64,000 nt of DNA from DATGPD01 sp041398565 (lineage in GTDB: Bacteria > Planctomycetota > UBA1135 > UBA2386). Under the pieces are notes generated by a model. That model was given only the letters and a program-made list of their open reading frames with translations. It searched no databases and was not told the origin of the DNA. A program made the translations under genes and the position numbers. The stretch covers positions 62,001 to 126,000 of the forward strand of contig JAWKUN010000002.1 of NCBI GenBank assembly GCA_041398565.1, in the 5' to 3' direction. Below, piece after piece: positions 1 to 8,649 of the stretch; position 1 is the stretch's first letter; each line of letters starts with the position of its first letter.

Positions 1-866
1 GCCGCCTCGTCGTATCTGGCTTTGGCCTGCATCGTCCAACGAAGGTCGCTGCCCACGCATACCGACACCAGCGGCAGCGAACACCGCATTTGCAGGCAGA
101 GGCCTTGCTCGAGCTCTTGGACGAGCCCTTCGACATCGAGCATCGGCACGGCAATCCGTGTCGTGCGCGACTTGTCCTTCCAGATTTCGATGAGCTTGCG
201 CTCGCCTCTGCTGCGGATCTCTACCGGGCGCAGCGCTGCATCCAGATCGGCCATTCGCGCTGACACGGCGGCCTTGCCGGTCGCGTCGGTGCCGACGCCG
301 AGCGTCTCCGACCTCTCGCCGGCCGTCGCATCGTTGGGCGCGATCTCCTCGGCCAGGCCACGGAAGCTCGCCATCGCCTGCGTAACGCGCCTCTCGAACT
401 CCGCGTCATCCAACGCCGCCAAGCCGAGTGCTTCGTCCAATCGTCGGCTGGCCTGGTTGGCCTCGAGCGTGGTCTGCACCGCGATCTCCATCGAACACAA
501 TCGCGCTGCTTCGATCCCGTTGAACAGCTGTCGAACGCGTCGTTGATAGGTCTCGAGGCTGAGCTCCCCCTTGTTGAACTCCGTGCACAGGTCGCGGATT
601 CGATCGATCAGTTGTTGCGCCTTCTTGTCGTACTCGATGCCTTGCTCGCGGGACCAACCGATCGCGATGCCGATGTGTCCGATCCCGGCTTGGCCGCCGA
701 GCGAGAACGACGACGGGTCGGCGATCTGCTTCGGGTCGAGCTCGTCGACCTGGATCCGGCTCGTGTGCGCATCGTCGACCCAGATCGAGATCTTCTGGGC
801 CACCCCAGGCATGGCCAGGCCCAGGGTGAAGAGACCTCGAGCGATGGCTCGGGACGTGCGGTGCAT
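1..866 (-). CDS. Secreted protein of unknown function, partial (C-terminus beyond left edge)
   Basis: The gene enters at 866 and leaves the window at base 1, so about 288 residues are visible and no stop is seen. The frame is fully open with strong GC-rich codon bias. It starts with a signal peptide (basic stretch MHRTSRAIAR, a hydrophobic core, probable cleavage after PGVAQ near residue 24). The mature part is mixed, with helical Glu/Arg/Ala-rich stretches around residues 75-165 that could form coiled coil. An in-frame ATG at 875 would add three residues; neither start has a clear ribosome site. I do not recognise the family. It is divergent from the sigma-factor fusion gene, with a repeat-rich gap between them. 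Confidence 0.7.
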   Translation of the reverse strand, partial: MHRTSRAIARGLFTLGLAMPGVAQKISIWVDDAHTSRIQVDELDPKQIADPSSFSLGGQAGIGHIGIAIGWSREQGIEYDKKAQQLIDRIRDLCTEFNKGELSLETYQRRVRQLFNGIEAARLCSMEIAVQTTLEANQASRRLDEALGLAALDDAEFERRVTQAMASFRGLAEEIAPNDATAGERSETLGVGTDATGKAAVSARMADLDAALRPVEIRSRGERKLIEIWKDKSRTTRIAVPMLDVEGLVQELEQGLCLQMRCSLPLVSVCVGSDLRWTMQAKARYDEA

Positions 867-926
867 CAGGATCATCGAACGATGGAGGTCGGTAGGGGCC
901 CTTTCGGCAAACGGAGGCCCTCGGCC

Positions 927-1115
927 CTGAGCTGCAAGGGCTGCGAATCGTCGCGGCGGGCGCGAATTCGGCCGTGTTGTTCCGTTGCCACAGAGCTGAC
1001 CAGGCCACGCCCGAGCAGCCCTGGAAGCTCCAAGCAACAACAGCGCCGGCGGCCCCCTCTGGTCGGCGCTGCGCCGACATCAACCCTTGGGTTGCGGCCG
1101 CCGGCCGCGCTGAGA
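927..1115 (+). repeat. Structured dispersed repeat, copy 1
   Basis: These 189 bases match 51325-51514 in inverted orientation with about three differences, one of them a one-base indel. The right half can fold: an outer 10-base inverted repeat (1045-1054 with 1096-1105, GCCGGCGGCC/GGCCGCCGGC) encloses two smaller hairpins, GTCGGC/GCCGAC (1062-1067 with 1073-1078) and CAACC/GGTTG (1081-1094). It has no open frame of note and no clear terminal inverted repeats. Confidence 0.85.
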
Positions 1116-1367
1116 CACCGTGCCCGATACGGAGCCACTGTAAACGCGGCGGCGCGAACCGGGCGTGGGGGCAGGTGTCGGCGGCGATGGCGCGCCCCGG
1201 AAGCCAAGTGTCCGAGGCCGCGAGTCGGCCCTGACGCGGCGGCCCTGAGGCGGTGCCCCTGACGTCGGGACGCCTTGCCAGGCGCCACCGCCGCACGCGC
1301 AGGTCGCCCGTCCTTGCGGGCAACCACCCCCGCTGCACTCGCGCGGGCCCCATCCAACACCCAAGAC

Positions 1368-1465
1368 AGCTCACACGCGAACGGACCGACGTCTTCGTGA
1401 CGGTCGCCGGCGGCGGCGGACGGCGTGCCGGGGCCGAGCAGGTGTCGAAGCCCATGTTCTCGACC
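1368..1465 (-). pseudogene. Rearranged fragment of the FHA-cpaF gene
   Basis: Bases 1368-1442 match 37216-37290 at 70 of 75 positions, and 1434-1465 match 37625-37656 at 30 of 32. The two source segments are 343 bases apart inside the FHA-cpaF gene, but here they are joined at CCGAGCAGG, a nine-base word present at both source ends. Orientation relative to the intact gene is kept. The join shifts frame (343 is not a multiple of 3), so the fragment cannot encode the parent protein. It looks like a decayed duplicate with a deletion at short direct repeats. Confidence 0.7.
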
Positions 1466-1742
1466 TCGGCGATCGCCAGCCGGCGGGCGCCCGAGGAGGA
1501 CGAAGGGGATCGTCCCAGATCGAGCGTGGCATGTGGGATCGTCGGGCCGGTGGCCACGGACACAGGTGCGGGGCCTTCGCGAGCACCGATCGCCGCCGCC
1601 AACGCCATCGATCGGGCCGCGCCCTCCGCGGTGCGATCGACGGCGGCCGGGTTGCCAGGGCCGGCAGTGTCGCGCATGGTCTTTCTTGGGCGTCGCTCCT
1701 CTTTCGGCATCGGTCTCCGCCTTCGCGGTGTCCCCAGCACGC

Positions 1743-4700
1743 ATGATCGCCCCTGACCCAACTCGCACCGCCGACCTGCTCGGCCACCTCGACTTCGTGC
1801 GGGCTCTGGCGCGCGACCTCCTCGTTGGGGACGGCGACGACCTGTGCCAGGACGCCATGGTCGTGGCGCTGCAGCACGCGCCGCGCGAGCCGTCGCGCCT
1901 GCGGCATTGGCTGGCGGTGGTGGTGCGCAACCTCGCGCGCAACGTGCGCCGACGCTCCCGGCGCCAGGCGATGCGACTGCGTGCGCTGCCGGCGCTCGAA
2001 GCCGCAGCGTCCGCCGCCGACGTGCAGGCGCGCGAGGAAGTGCGCCGGCGCGTGGTGCAGCAGGTGCTCGAACTGGGCGAGCCCTACCGCGCCACCGTGC
2101 TCGCCGTCTACTTCGAAGGTCTGTCCTGCGCGGCGATCGCGCGGCGCGCGGACGTGCCGGAGGCCACCGTGCGCAGCCGGCTGCGCCGCGGCCTCGCCCT
2201 CTTGCGCGGCCGCCTCGACGACGTGCACGGGGGCGACCGCGCCGCGTGGTCGACGCCCTTGCTGGCGCTCGCGCGCGGTCCTGGCGAGGGGCCGACGCCG
2301 TTCGGGCCGGCGGTGGGCGACGCGAGCCGGCGCTGGCTGTCCTCGCAGCAGGCGCTGGTTGCCACCGTTCTGGTCGTGCCCGCGGTGCTGCTCGCCGTCT
2401 GGTGGCTGACCTCGTCCGCCGCCGAGGCGACCGAGGCGGCACAGGCTGGCGCCGCAGTCGAGGCCGCGCCGCCGCTGCCGGAGGTCGGGGTGCCGTCGAC
2501 GCCGGTGCGCGCCGAAGTGCAGGTGCGGGCCGTCGATCTCGGCGCGACCTACCCCGGTGTCCGGCGGCTGGGCACCCTGCGCGTCCGGGTGTGTGACGAG
2601 GCCGGTGCCGCGGCACCGGCCGTCAGCGTGTCGGTGCGGCCAACTCTGGGCAGCTTGCCCCCGGCGGCGAGGGTGGTCGACGATCGCACCACCTCGCGCA
2701 ACGAGAGCACCGATTCCGCGGGGGAGGTGCGGTTCGACGCGCTGCCCGAGGGGCCGTACCGCGTCGAGGCGCAGCGCGCCGGGGAGGCGGCGTCGGCGAC
2801 GGTCGCCCTCGCCGCGGGCGGCGCCGAGGACCTCGTCCTGGCTCTGCGGGCCGACGCCGAGCGCGAGCGCTTGGTCGTCGAGGCGGTGGACGGCGCGCGG
2901 GTGCCGGTTCCGGGCGCGCGGCTCGAAGTCGTGGGACTGGGCGACCGCGCGACCGTCGGCATGGACGACGCCGCGCCGGCGTTCCTCACCGCCGATGCGC
3001 ACGGTCGCGCGGTCTTCGACAAGGACGAGTTGGTGAGTGGCATCGTGATGGCGACCTCGGGCGGACTGTCCGGCTGGACGCCGATCGAGTCCGGCAGCCG
3101 GCGTGCAACCGTCGTTCTCACGGCGCCGGGTTCGTTGGCCGGTCGGCTCGACGGCGACGGTGCGGATGACCTGGCCCTCGCGGTCGTGCAGGTGCACGCC
3201 CTCGACCATCCGTTGCTGGCGCACCATGTGGCGCACGGCAGGACCTGGTCGGCGAAGGTGGTTGGGCGCTCCTACCGCTTCCCGAGTCTGCCGCCGGGCA
3301 CCTACGTCGTGACGCTCGCGGCGACGACGCCGACGTGCCTGGCGTTGCCCCCGAGACGCGAGCAGGGCCTGCCGCAGCCGAACGCGGTGCAACCCATGGT
3401 CGTGTCCGTGCGCGCCGGCGAGGACGCCCAGCTCGATCTCGATCTGCGCGCTGGTGCCTGCATCGATGGACGCGTCGTCGATGCCGAGGGGCGGCCCGTG
3501 CCGGGCGCGCGTGTGCTCGCATCGCTGATTGCCGACGCGACCGGGCCGGTCGCGGGTGACGCGAGCGCTGCGCCCCTGTGGCGCCTCGATGGCCCGGACT
3601 ACCGCCCGCACCAGCGGCCCCATCCGAGCGCGCACGTCGAAGGGACGGCCGGGGCCGACGGGCGCTACGTCTTGGCCGGTCTGCAGCCCGGCCGGCACCG
3701 CCTCGAGGTGCGCGCCTCGGGCTGGAGCTACGACCGTCGCGAGGTCGAGCTGTCACCGGGGGGCCGGCTCGCGCAGGCGCACGAACTGATGCGCGACGGT
3801 GTGTTGCAGGTGGCACTGCCTGCCGGCGTCGGCAGCGTCGCCGTGCGCCGACAGGGACGAGACACCTTCGTCTACCTGGCGCACCTGCGCGACGAGGTCA
3901 CCACGGTGCCCGGCTTGGCCGCCGGCGTGTACGAGGTGCTCGAGTGCGACCGTTGGAACGGACGCGGCGAGCGTCGGCTCGGCGAGGTGCTCGTCGAGGC
4001 CGGACGCACGACCTGGCTCGATCTGCGCGCGGCCGCGTTCCCGCACCGTGGTCTCGTCGTCGACGCGAACGGTCCGGTCGCCGGAGTGCGCGTCGGCTTC
4101 GCCTTCCCCGGCATCGGCCAGACCGACGGCAGCGGCCGCTTCGCCTTCGCCTACGCCTTCCACGCGCCGAGACACTCGGGTGCCCTCACCTTGCGGCTGG
4201 GTGGGGCCACCTGGCGGGTGCCGGTGACGCGTGCACAGATGCCGGCGCCCGACGACTTCGGCGTGTTGCTGCTGCCGTCGTGCGTGCTCGACGTGCGCAC
4301 CGTCGGAGCCGACGGCCGCGGCGCCCCGGCGCGGGTTCGGGCCCAGAGCGGCGACGCCACGTCGGGGCGCGAGACGTCGAGCTCCGTCGTCAGCGACTCG
4401 GAAGCCGACGGCCGCCTGCGTCTCGAACGCCTGGCCAACGGCCGCTGCACGGTGTCGGCGACGTTCGCCGACGGCACGGTCGTGCGCGGCGTGGTCGAAC
4501 TGCCCGCCTCCGGCCCGCTCACGCTGCGCGCCCTACCCGCAGGGGATCTGGAGGTGGCGGTGAGCGACGTCCACGGCACACCGCTGGCTTTCGCCATCGT
4601 CCAAGTGAGGCGCGTGTCGACTGGGCCCGAGGGGGGCGACATCGTCGGCTCCGGAGTCACCGGCAGTGATGGCCGGGCCTTGCTGCGCGGCCTGGCCGCC

Positions 4701-4802
4701 GGCGAGTTCACGATCCACGGCGAGCGCGACGAGCGCGTGGGCTCGCAGCGGTGCCAGGTCGCGCCGCGCGTCACGGCGCAAGTCGGGCTCGAGCTGCGCT
4801 GA
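1743..4802 (+). CDS. ECF sigma factor fused to a membrane anchor and carboxypeptidase-regulatory-like repeats
   Basis: The 1019-residue protein starts at ATG 1743, where sigma homology begins. Residues 12-80 form sigma region 2 (WLAVVVRNLARNVRRR) and 98-158 form region 4 (YRATVLAVYFEGLSCAAIA, then an Arg-rich recognition helix). One hydrophobic segment lies at about 203-222, followed by an Ala-rich linker and roughly 780 residues rich in beta-sandwich patterns typical of carboxypeptidase-regulatory-like domains (repeated 'G.V.D..G.PV.GARV' and 'G.Y.L.GL..G.Y'). The predicted layout is sigma in the cytoplasm and the long part outside, so release would need cleavage or a conformational signal. 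No anti-sigma gene is adjacent. Sigma factors with long C-terminal extensions occur in Planctomycetota; the function here is inferred. Confidence 0.88.
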   Translation: MIAPDPTRTADLLGHLDFVRALARDLLVGDGDDLCQDAMVVALQHAPREPSRLRHWLAVVVRNLARNVRRRSRRQAMRLRALPALEAAASAADVQAREEVRRRVVQQVLELGEPYRATVLAVYFEGLSCAAIARRADVPEATVRSRLRRGLALLRGRLDDVHGGDRAAWSTPLLALARGPGEGPTPFGPAVGDASRRWLSSQQALVATVLVVPAVLLAVWWLTSSAAEATEAAQAGAAVEAAPPLPEVGVPSTPVRAEVQVRAVDLGATYPGVRRLGTLRVRVCDEAGAAAPAVSVSVRPTLGSLPPAARVVDDRTTSRNESTDSAGEVRFDALPEGPYRVEAQRAGEAASATVALAAGGAEDLVLALRADAERERLVVEAVDGARVPVPGARLEVVGLGDRATVGMDDAAPAFLTADAHGRAVFDKDELVSGIVMATSGGLSGWTPIESGSRRATVVLTAPGSLAGRLDGDGADDLALAVVQVHALDHPLLAHHVAHGRTWSAKVVGRSYRFPSLPPGTYVVTLAATTPTCLALPPRREQGLPQPNAVQPMVVSVRAGEDAQLDLDLRAGACIDGRVVDAEGRPVPGARVLASLIADATGPVAGDASAAPLWRLDGPDYRPHQRPHPSAHVEGTAGADGRYVLAGLQPGRHRLEVRASGWSYDRREVELSPGGRLAQAHELMRDGVLQVALPAGVGSVAVRRQGRDTFVYLAHLRDEVTTVPGLAAGVYEVLECDRWNGRGERRLGEVLVEAGRTTWLDLRAAAFPHRGLVVDANGPVAGVRVGFAFPGIGQTDGSGRFAFAYAFHAPRHSGALTLRLGGATWRVPVTRAQMPAPDDFGVLLLPSCVLDVRTVGADGRGAPARVRAQSGDATSGRETSSSVVSDSEADGRLRLERLANGRCTVSATFADGTVVRGVVELPASGPLTLRALPAGDLEVAVSDVHGTPLAFAIVQVRRVSTGPEGGDIVGSGVTGSDGRALLRGLAAGEFTIHGERDERVGSQRCQVAPRVTAQVGLELR

Positions 4803-4958
4803 CGACGACCCCGCTCGGTGGCGCTCGCGGGATGAGGCGAGCACGCGGCGCGGGACCGCGAAGCCTCAGCCCTGCGTTCCGAACCACCACGCCGCGGGAG
4901 TCTCTAGAATGTCCTCCGGAGGTGGGTCGTGGCCGGCAGACGAATCTCGAGGTACCCC

Positions 4959-7703
4959 ATGCTCTCTCGCTTCCCCTTCGGTTCGATCGTTCTCATCGCC
5001 TTGGTCGTGACGAGTTGCGGGAGCCACTCGACTGGTTCTCCGGCCAACGTCGGTCCGACCAACCTCGAGGAGGCGCTGCGACAGCTCGGCGTCGACACCA
5101 AGCGGACCGCGCGAACGAGCAACGAGGGCGTCCAGCTGCCCGAGACGTACGCCCCACTCGGCAGCACTGTGACCCTGACGACGCTCGAGTCGGGAGAGGT
5201 GGTCCTGGGCAGTGCCAAGGAGCTCGTGTTGGCCGGGTTCTCCCTCCAGCACCAAAACGCGTTCATCACCGCGATCGACAACTTCCGCACGCCGCAGCAG
5301 TTCAATCTCGTGGCGCCCAGCGTCATTTCGAGCTTCGACGCTGAGGACGCGCCATGGGCCCGCGAGGAGACAGCAGGTAACACAGCCCCGCCATCGACCC
5401 TCCGAAGCACGGCAGCCGGCGACACCGATGGCGATGGAATCGACGAACTGGCGTTCGTCCACGTCGCTGGAAACAGGGTCGTGCTCAACGTACTGGATCT
5501 GGACGCTCCACCGGCCGCGCCGAGGGACAGGATCCTGCCGATACCGATGTCCCTGCTTCCGATCGAAGACGTTCGGGCCGCAGCTGGTGATGTCGACGGC
5601 GACGGTCGGGCGGAGCTGTTGGTCGGCCTGAGCCGATCGCCTGTTCCCGGAGTCGCGACCGCATCGGCCGTCATGGTGTTCGACGACGCGTCGGCCGACT
5701 ACCGGTTGGTGACGAGCCTCGACTTCCGGTCGCAGCTGGCCGGGGTGAGCACGAACCTGGTCCTCGAGGCGGGCAACATCGACTACGACCGCGCCGACGA
5801 GTTGGTGGTGATCGTCAACGAGCTCGACCTCGGCCGAGGCCAACTGCAGCCGGCGCGAGCTGCCAGCCGCTACTACGTCGTCGATGACGAGGAACGAGGT
5901 TTCGCCCATCTCGCCGAGGACCTCCTGTTCGCATTGTCGTCGAGCGAGGCACACGTAGCCCAAGTAGCTGATGTCGCCATCGGGAACTTCGACCAGGACG
6001 AGTACGGCGAGATCTTGCTCGCCGGCGTGTCGGGTCTCACGGTCTTCGACTCGTGCAACGAGGCGAGCAGCCACCGCTACGTTGCCGCGATCTACGACTT
6101 CGACGGTCGCTCCCTGCAGCGATCGTTCGCGGCCCACACCCTGGCCGAGGATCCCATCTTCCCGTCGAACTGCTCGGACGACGGACCCTGGACGATGCGA
6201 TTCGCCCACGCCAGCGCGATCGACATCGACGGCGACCGGAGCGACGAGATCCAGATCAATCAGTATGTCTTCGACGCCCTCCCCTTGCCCGGTGAACGGT
6301 GGGAGTCGAACGCCATCGCCATCCTTCCGCGCGCCACGCTCTTTCCCGCGGGACGCACGGGAGAGTCGGTCTTCGACCGGAGCACGGCAGCCATGACCGT
6401 TTCCGACCCCAACGGCGACGGCCGGGAGGATCTCGTCGTCTTCCGCACCGGCAACGACACGCTGGACGTCTACAGCTTGGTCGGCCAGGACTTCGTCCGC
6501 CACGCGGCGCTGCCCATCGAACTGACTGATCCGATCTATGGCACGCTCGACCAACCCGTGAATCCCATCATCCTGTCGATGGAGGCGAATCTCGACAACG
6601 AGGGGCAGACTCAGCGTCTCGAGTTCGTCAGACACGTGCAGGACTTCACAGAACCGCTCGTGCTGGCCGCGCTCGCCGCTCCGCCGTGCATTCGAGGCAT
6701 TGGCCAGAACGTCGAGGCCTGTTCGACCACCTGGGGCCGGTTCACGAGCAGGGGCGTGGGAGGCGAACACGAGGTGACGTTCAGCGCCGGGGTCTCGCTC
6801 GGCATCTCCGTCGAGTACGACATGGGAGTCGGATTCGTGGTGAACGCGTCGACCCGCATCGCCGCCTTCGAAGCCAAGGGCACCTTGACCCGCGAAGGCG
6901 GCACCTTGGCGAACGAGAGCTACGAGGTCACCAAGTCGGTGAGCTTCCAAACAGGGCCGCTCGAGGACAGCGTTGTCTTCACCAGCATCCCCTACGACTT
7001 CTACGAGTATCGCGTGTCGAGCTCGAACCTGGAGACGCCCGAGAAGCGGCAGCAGTTCGACTTGATCTATCGCATCGGATTGCCGCGAGAGCCTGTCATC
7101 CGGATCGTCGAGCGGGACTTCTACAACACGCACACGCTCGCCACCGCTCTCAAGATCGACGACAGCGTCTTTCGGCACACCATCGGCGACGCAGCGAGCT
7201 ACCCCACGCTCGCGCAGCGCGACTCCATCTTGGATGCGCGTCGCTCACAGGTGGCGGCGCTCCGGACGGAGTGCCCGCACTGTTGGCGGCTCGATGCCGA
7301 CGACAGCGCGTTCTTCGACGAGCCGTTCCGGGCCTTCAACCCGTTGCAGTCCCTGCCGGGCCTCTATTCCGAGACCGTGGCGGTTGGGCAGGGCGGAGGC
7401 TCGACCGAGGTGTCGATCGAGTTGAGCCAGTCGAACGGGGCAGGGCGTCACGCCGCTACGTCGGCGGAGCTGGAAGTCGAGACCGTCATCCTGGGTGGCT
7501 TGTTCGGCTTCCAGTTGGGTGTCACCGGCAGCAGCAGCACGACCTTGACCCGTGGCAGTGGGACGAGCTACGTGGGCGTTGTGGGGAGCATCGACGCCAA
7601 GAACTACGTCGACAATCAGTATCGGTTCGGGCTCTTCACCTATCTCCAAGGCGACCCTGGCTCCGGCCTCGAGTTCGAAGTCATCAACTACTGGGTCGAA
7701 TGA
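4959..7703 (+). CDS. FG-GAP (integrin-like repeat) lipoprotein
   Basis: The start at ATG 4959 is chosen because GAGGT lies about five bases upstream and a lipoprotein signal follows directly (hydrophobic core, lipobox VTSC near residue 21). The 914-residue protein has at least six Asp-rich calcium-binding-type loops of FG-GAP repeats: DTDGDG (about residue 155), DVDGDGRAE (211), NIDYDRADE (274), NFDQDEYGE (344), DIDGDRSDE (422) and DPNGDGRED (483). They suggest a beta-propeller on the outside of the cell. The last 350 residues are unfamiliar, with Ser/Gly/Thr-rich beta patterns and a short Cys pair (CPHC). The role is unknown; adhesion or surface binding is possible. It lies 156 bases downstream of the sigma fusion gene on the same strand. 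Confidence 0.85.
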   Translation: MLSRFPFGSIVLIALVVTSCGSHSTGSPANVGPTNLEEALRQLGVDTKRTARTSNEGVQLPETYAPLGSTVTLTTLESGEVVLGSAKELVLAGFSLQHQNAFITAIDNFRTPQQFNLVAPSVISSFDAEDAPWAREETAGNTAPPSTLRSTAAGDTDGDGIDELAFVHVAGNRVVLNVLDLDAPPAAPRDRILPIPMSLLPIEDVRAAAGDVDGDGRAELLVGLSRSPVPGVATASAVMVFDDASADYRLVTSLDFRSQLAGVSTNLVLEAGNIDYDRADELVVIVNELDLGRGQLQPARAASRYYVVDDEERGFAHLAEDLLFALSSSEAHVAQVADVAIGNFDQDEYGEILLAGVSGLTVFDSCNEASSHRYVAAIYDFDGRSLQRSFAAHTLAEDPIFPSNCSDDGPWTMRFAHASAIDIDGDRSDEIQINQYVFDALPLPGERWESNAIAILPRATLFPAGRTGESVFDRSTAAMTVSDPNGDGREDLVVFRTGNDTLDVYSLVGQDFVRHAALPIELTDPIYGTLDQPVNPIILSMEANLDNEGQTQRLEFVRHVQDFTEPLVLAALAAPPCIRGIGQNVEACSTTWGRFTSRGVGGEHEVTFSAGVSLGISVEYDMGVGFVVNASTRIAAFEAKGTLTREGGTLANESYEVTKSVSFQTGPLEDSVVFTSIPYDFYEYRVSSSNLETPEKRQQFDLIYRIGLPREPVIRIVERDFYNTHTLATALKIDDSVFRHTIGDAASYPTLAQRDSILDARRSQVAALRTECPHCWRLDADDSAFFDEPFRAFNPLQSLPGLYSETVAVGQGGGSTEVSIELSQSNGAGRHAATSAELEVETVILGGLFGFQLGVTGSSSTTLTRGSGTSYVGVVGSIDAKNYVDNQYRFGLFTYLQGDPGSGLEFEVINYWVE

Positions 7704-7859
7704 CCGGCCCTCGCCCGCCTGGGCCCGTGACACGCGACTCGTACGCCAGTCTGCCTCATGCTCGACGCGAGGCAGTGCTTCGTCGTGACGCGGGTGCAGA
7801 CTCCGTTGGTTGGTGAATGCAAGCGCGTGCCTTGCCCCGCAACGCGAGCTGCCGCGCGA

Positions 7860-7882
7860 GATTCGCAGCCGTTGCAGCCCAG
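7860..7882 (-). repeat. Possible remnant of the dispersed structured repeat
   Basis: Read on the minus strand, these 23 bases match the first 23 bases of the repeat at 927 at 20 positions (the GCTGCAA..GCTGCGAATC part). The match ends abruptly at the 3' side. It may be a decayed terminal fragment; a chance match cannot be excluded. Confidence 0.4.
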
Positions 7883-8123
7883 CGTGCCCGCACAAGAGAC
7901 GTGCGGCGTGCGTCACGTCATCTCCCGTCTGCTGAGCGACGTCGGCGGTTGCGTCGGTGGCGCGCAGAAGCTACCGGGCGAGCGGGGCTCGAACGGGTCG
8001 TGCGTCAAAATCGTCGTGCCGTCGATGGCGTGCCCGTGGTCGGGAGGGACAGGCAAAGCAGTACTCGTGCTCGGCGGATCCGGTACAGCGTCGTGGGGCC
8101 GAAGCGGCGCGTATGTGCGGTGG

Positions 8124-8147
8124 CGGCACGCTCGCCTGCCCGTGCCG
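8124..8147 (-). terminator. Hairpin downstream of the Tad pilin operon
   Basis: CGGCACG (8124-8130) pairs with CGTGCCG (8141-8147) around a ten-base loop, starting six bases past the last gene's stop codon on the minus strand. There is no T tract, so termination is inferred only from position and structure. Confidence 0.4.
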
Positions 8148-8153
8148 GGAGCA

Positions 8154-8642
8154 TCAGAACGAGAAGTCGGTCGGGAGTCCGGCGACCACGCCCGAGAGAA
8201 AACCGAGCAGTCCTTCGCGGTCCGCCCCCGTGATCCAGAGGTCGTTCATCACCGCGAAGCGGCGCTCGTAGGTCCTGGTCGTCGCCAGGCGCGGGACGGG
8301 GAACGCCAGCGTGGTCTCCAGCGTCACTTCGCTTTCCCCGGTGTCGGGCAGCAGCCGGTCGAGGCCGGGGAGCGCGGGCACCCACCGAGAGGTGATCCGC
8401 GAGCGGGTAGACACGCGTTGCGCCGCGATCGAGCGCTCGAGGCGGGCAACCGGAACGGCGACGCCGGTGCGCGCCTCGCTCCAGGCTGCGTGGCGGGCGG
8501 CGACGGCACTGCGCAGGTCGGCGACCGCCCCGAATCCGAGGCAGACGACGACTCCCAGGAGGACGAAGAAGAGCGGCAGCGTCATCACCGCCTCCATGCT
8601 CGCGTGCCCCGCCTCGCTGCCACGCCTCGCCTGCATCGCCAT
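8154..8642 (-). CDS. TadE-like pilus assembly protein
   Basis: The 162-residue protein has the TadE plan: a short basic leader, GHASMEAVMTLPLFFVLLG (the 'A..E......P' signature in front of a single membrane helix, about residues 12-38) and a roughly 120-residue outer part. TadE-type pseudopilins are processed by the Tad prepilin peptidase and help assemble Flp pili. ATG 8642 is preferred because GAGGTGA sits just upstream; a GTG at 8648 would add two residues. It is the last gene of the pilin operon, only seven bases after the TadG-like stop. Confidence 0.75.
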   Translation of the reverse strand: MAMQARRGSEAGHASMEAVMTLPLFFVLLGVVVCLGFGAVADLRSAVAARHAAWSEARTGVAVPVARLERSIAAQRVSTRSRITSRWVPALPGLDRLLPDTGESEVTLETTLAFPVPRLATTRTYERRFAVMNDLWITGADREGLLGFLSGVVAGLPTDFSF

Positions 8643-8649
8643 CTTCACC

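Larger units (their letters stand above)
867..1742. other. Repeat-rich intergenic region, no convincing gene
   Basis: This 876-base gap between divergent genes has no frame that reads like a protein. It holds copy 1 of a 190-base dispersed structured repeat (927-1115) and a rearranged fragment of the FHA-cpaF gene (1368-1465). The rest, including the promoter regions both flanking genes must have, shows no motif I can name. Long open frames across it on both strands look like a consequence of high GC. Confidence 0.6.
7704..8153. other. Intergenic region between convergent genes
   Basis: This 450-base gap separates the FG-GAP lipoprotein gene from the end of the Tad pilin operon. It holds a 23-base match to one end of the dispersed structured repeat (7860-7882) and a hairpin next to the Tad operon stop (8124-8147). 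Frames crossing it on either strand lack protein-like composition. Confidence 0.6.

Noticed and set aside
406..2616. Minus-strand open frames of several hundred codons over the sigma fusion gene
   Set aside because: Low-complexity Arg/Ala/Pro translations in three frames; the plus-strand sigma motifs are clear.
4832..4853. Short similarity between 4832-4853 and 59199-59221 (GAGGCGAGC..ACGCGGCGCG)
   Set aside because: Only about 20 bases, imperfect and GC-rich, so chance is a reasonable explanation.
4866..7178. Minus-strand open frame of 770 codons
   Set aside because: Antisense to the FG-GAP lipoprotein gene, which has a ribosome site, lipobox and repeat motifs.
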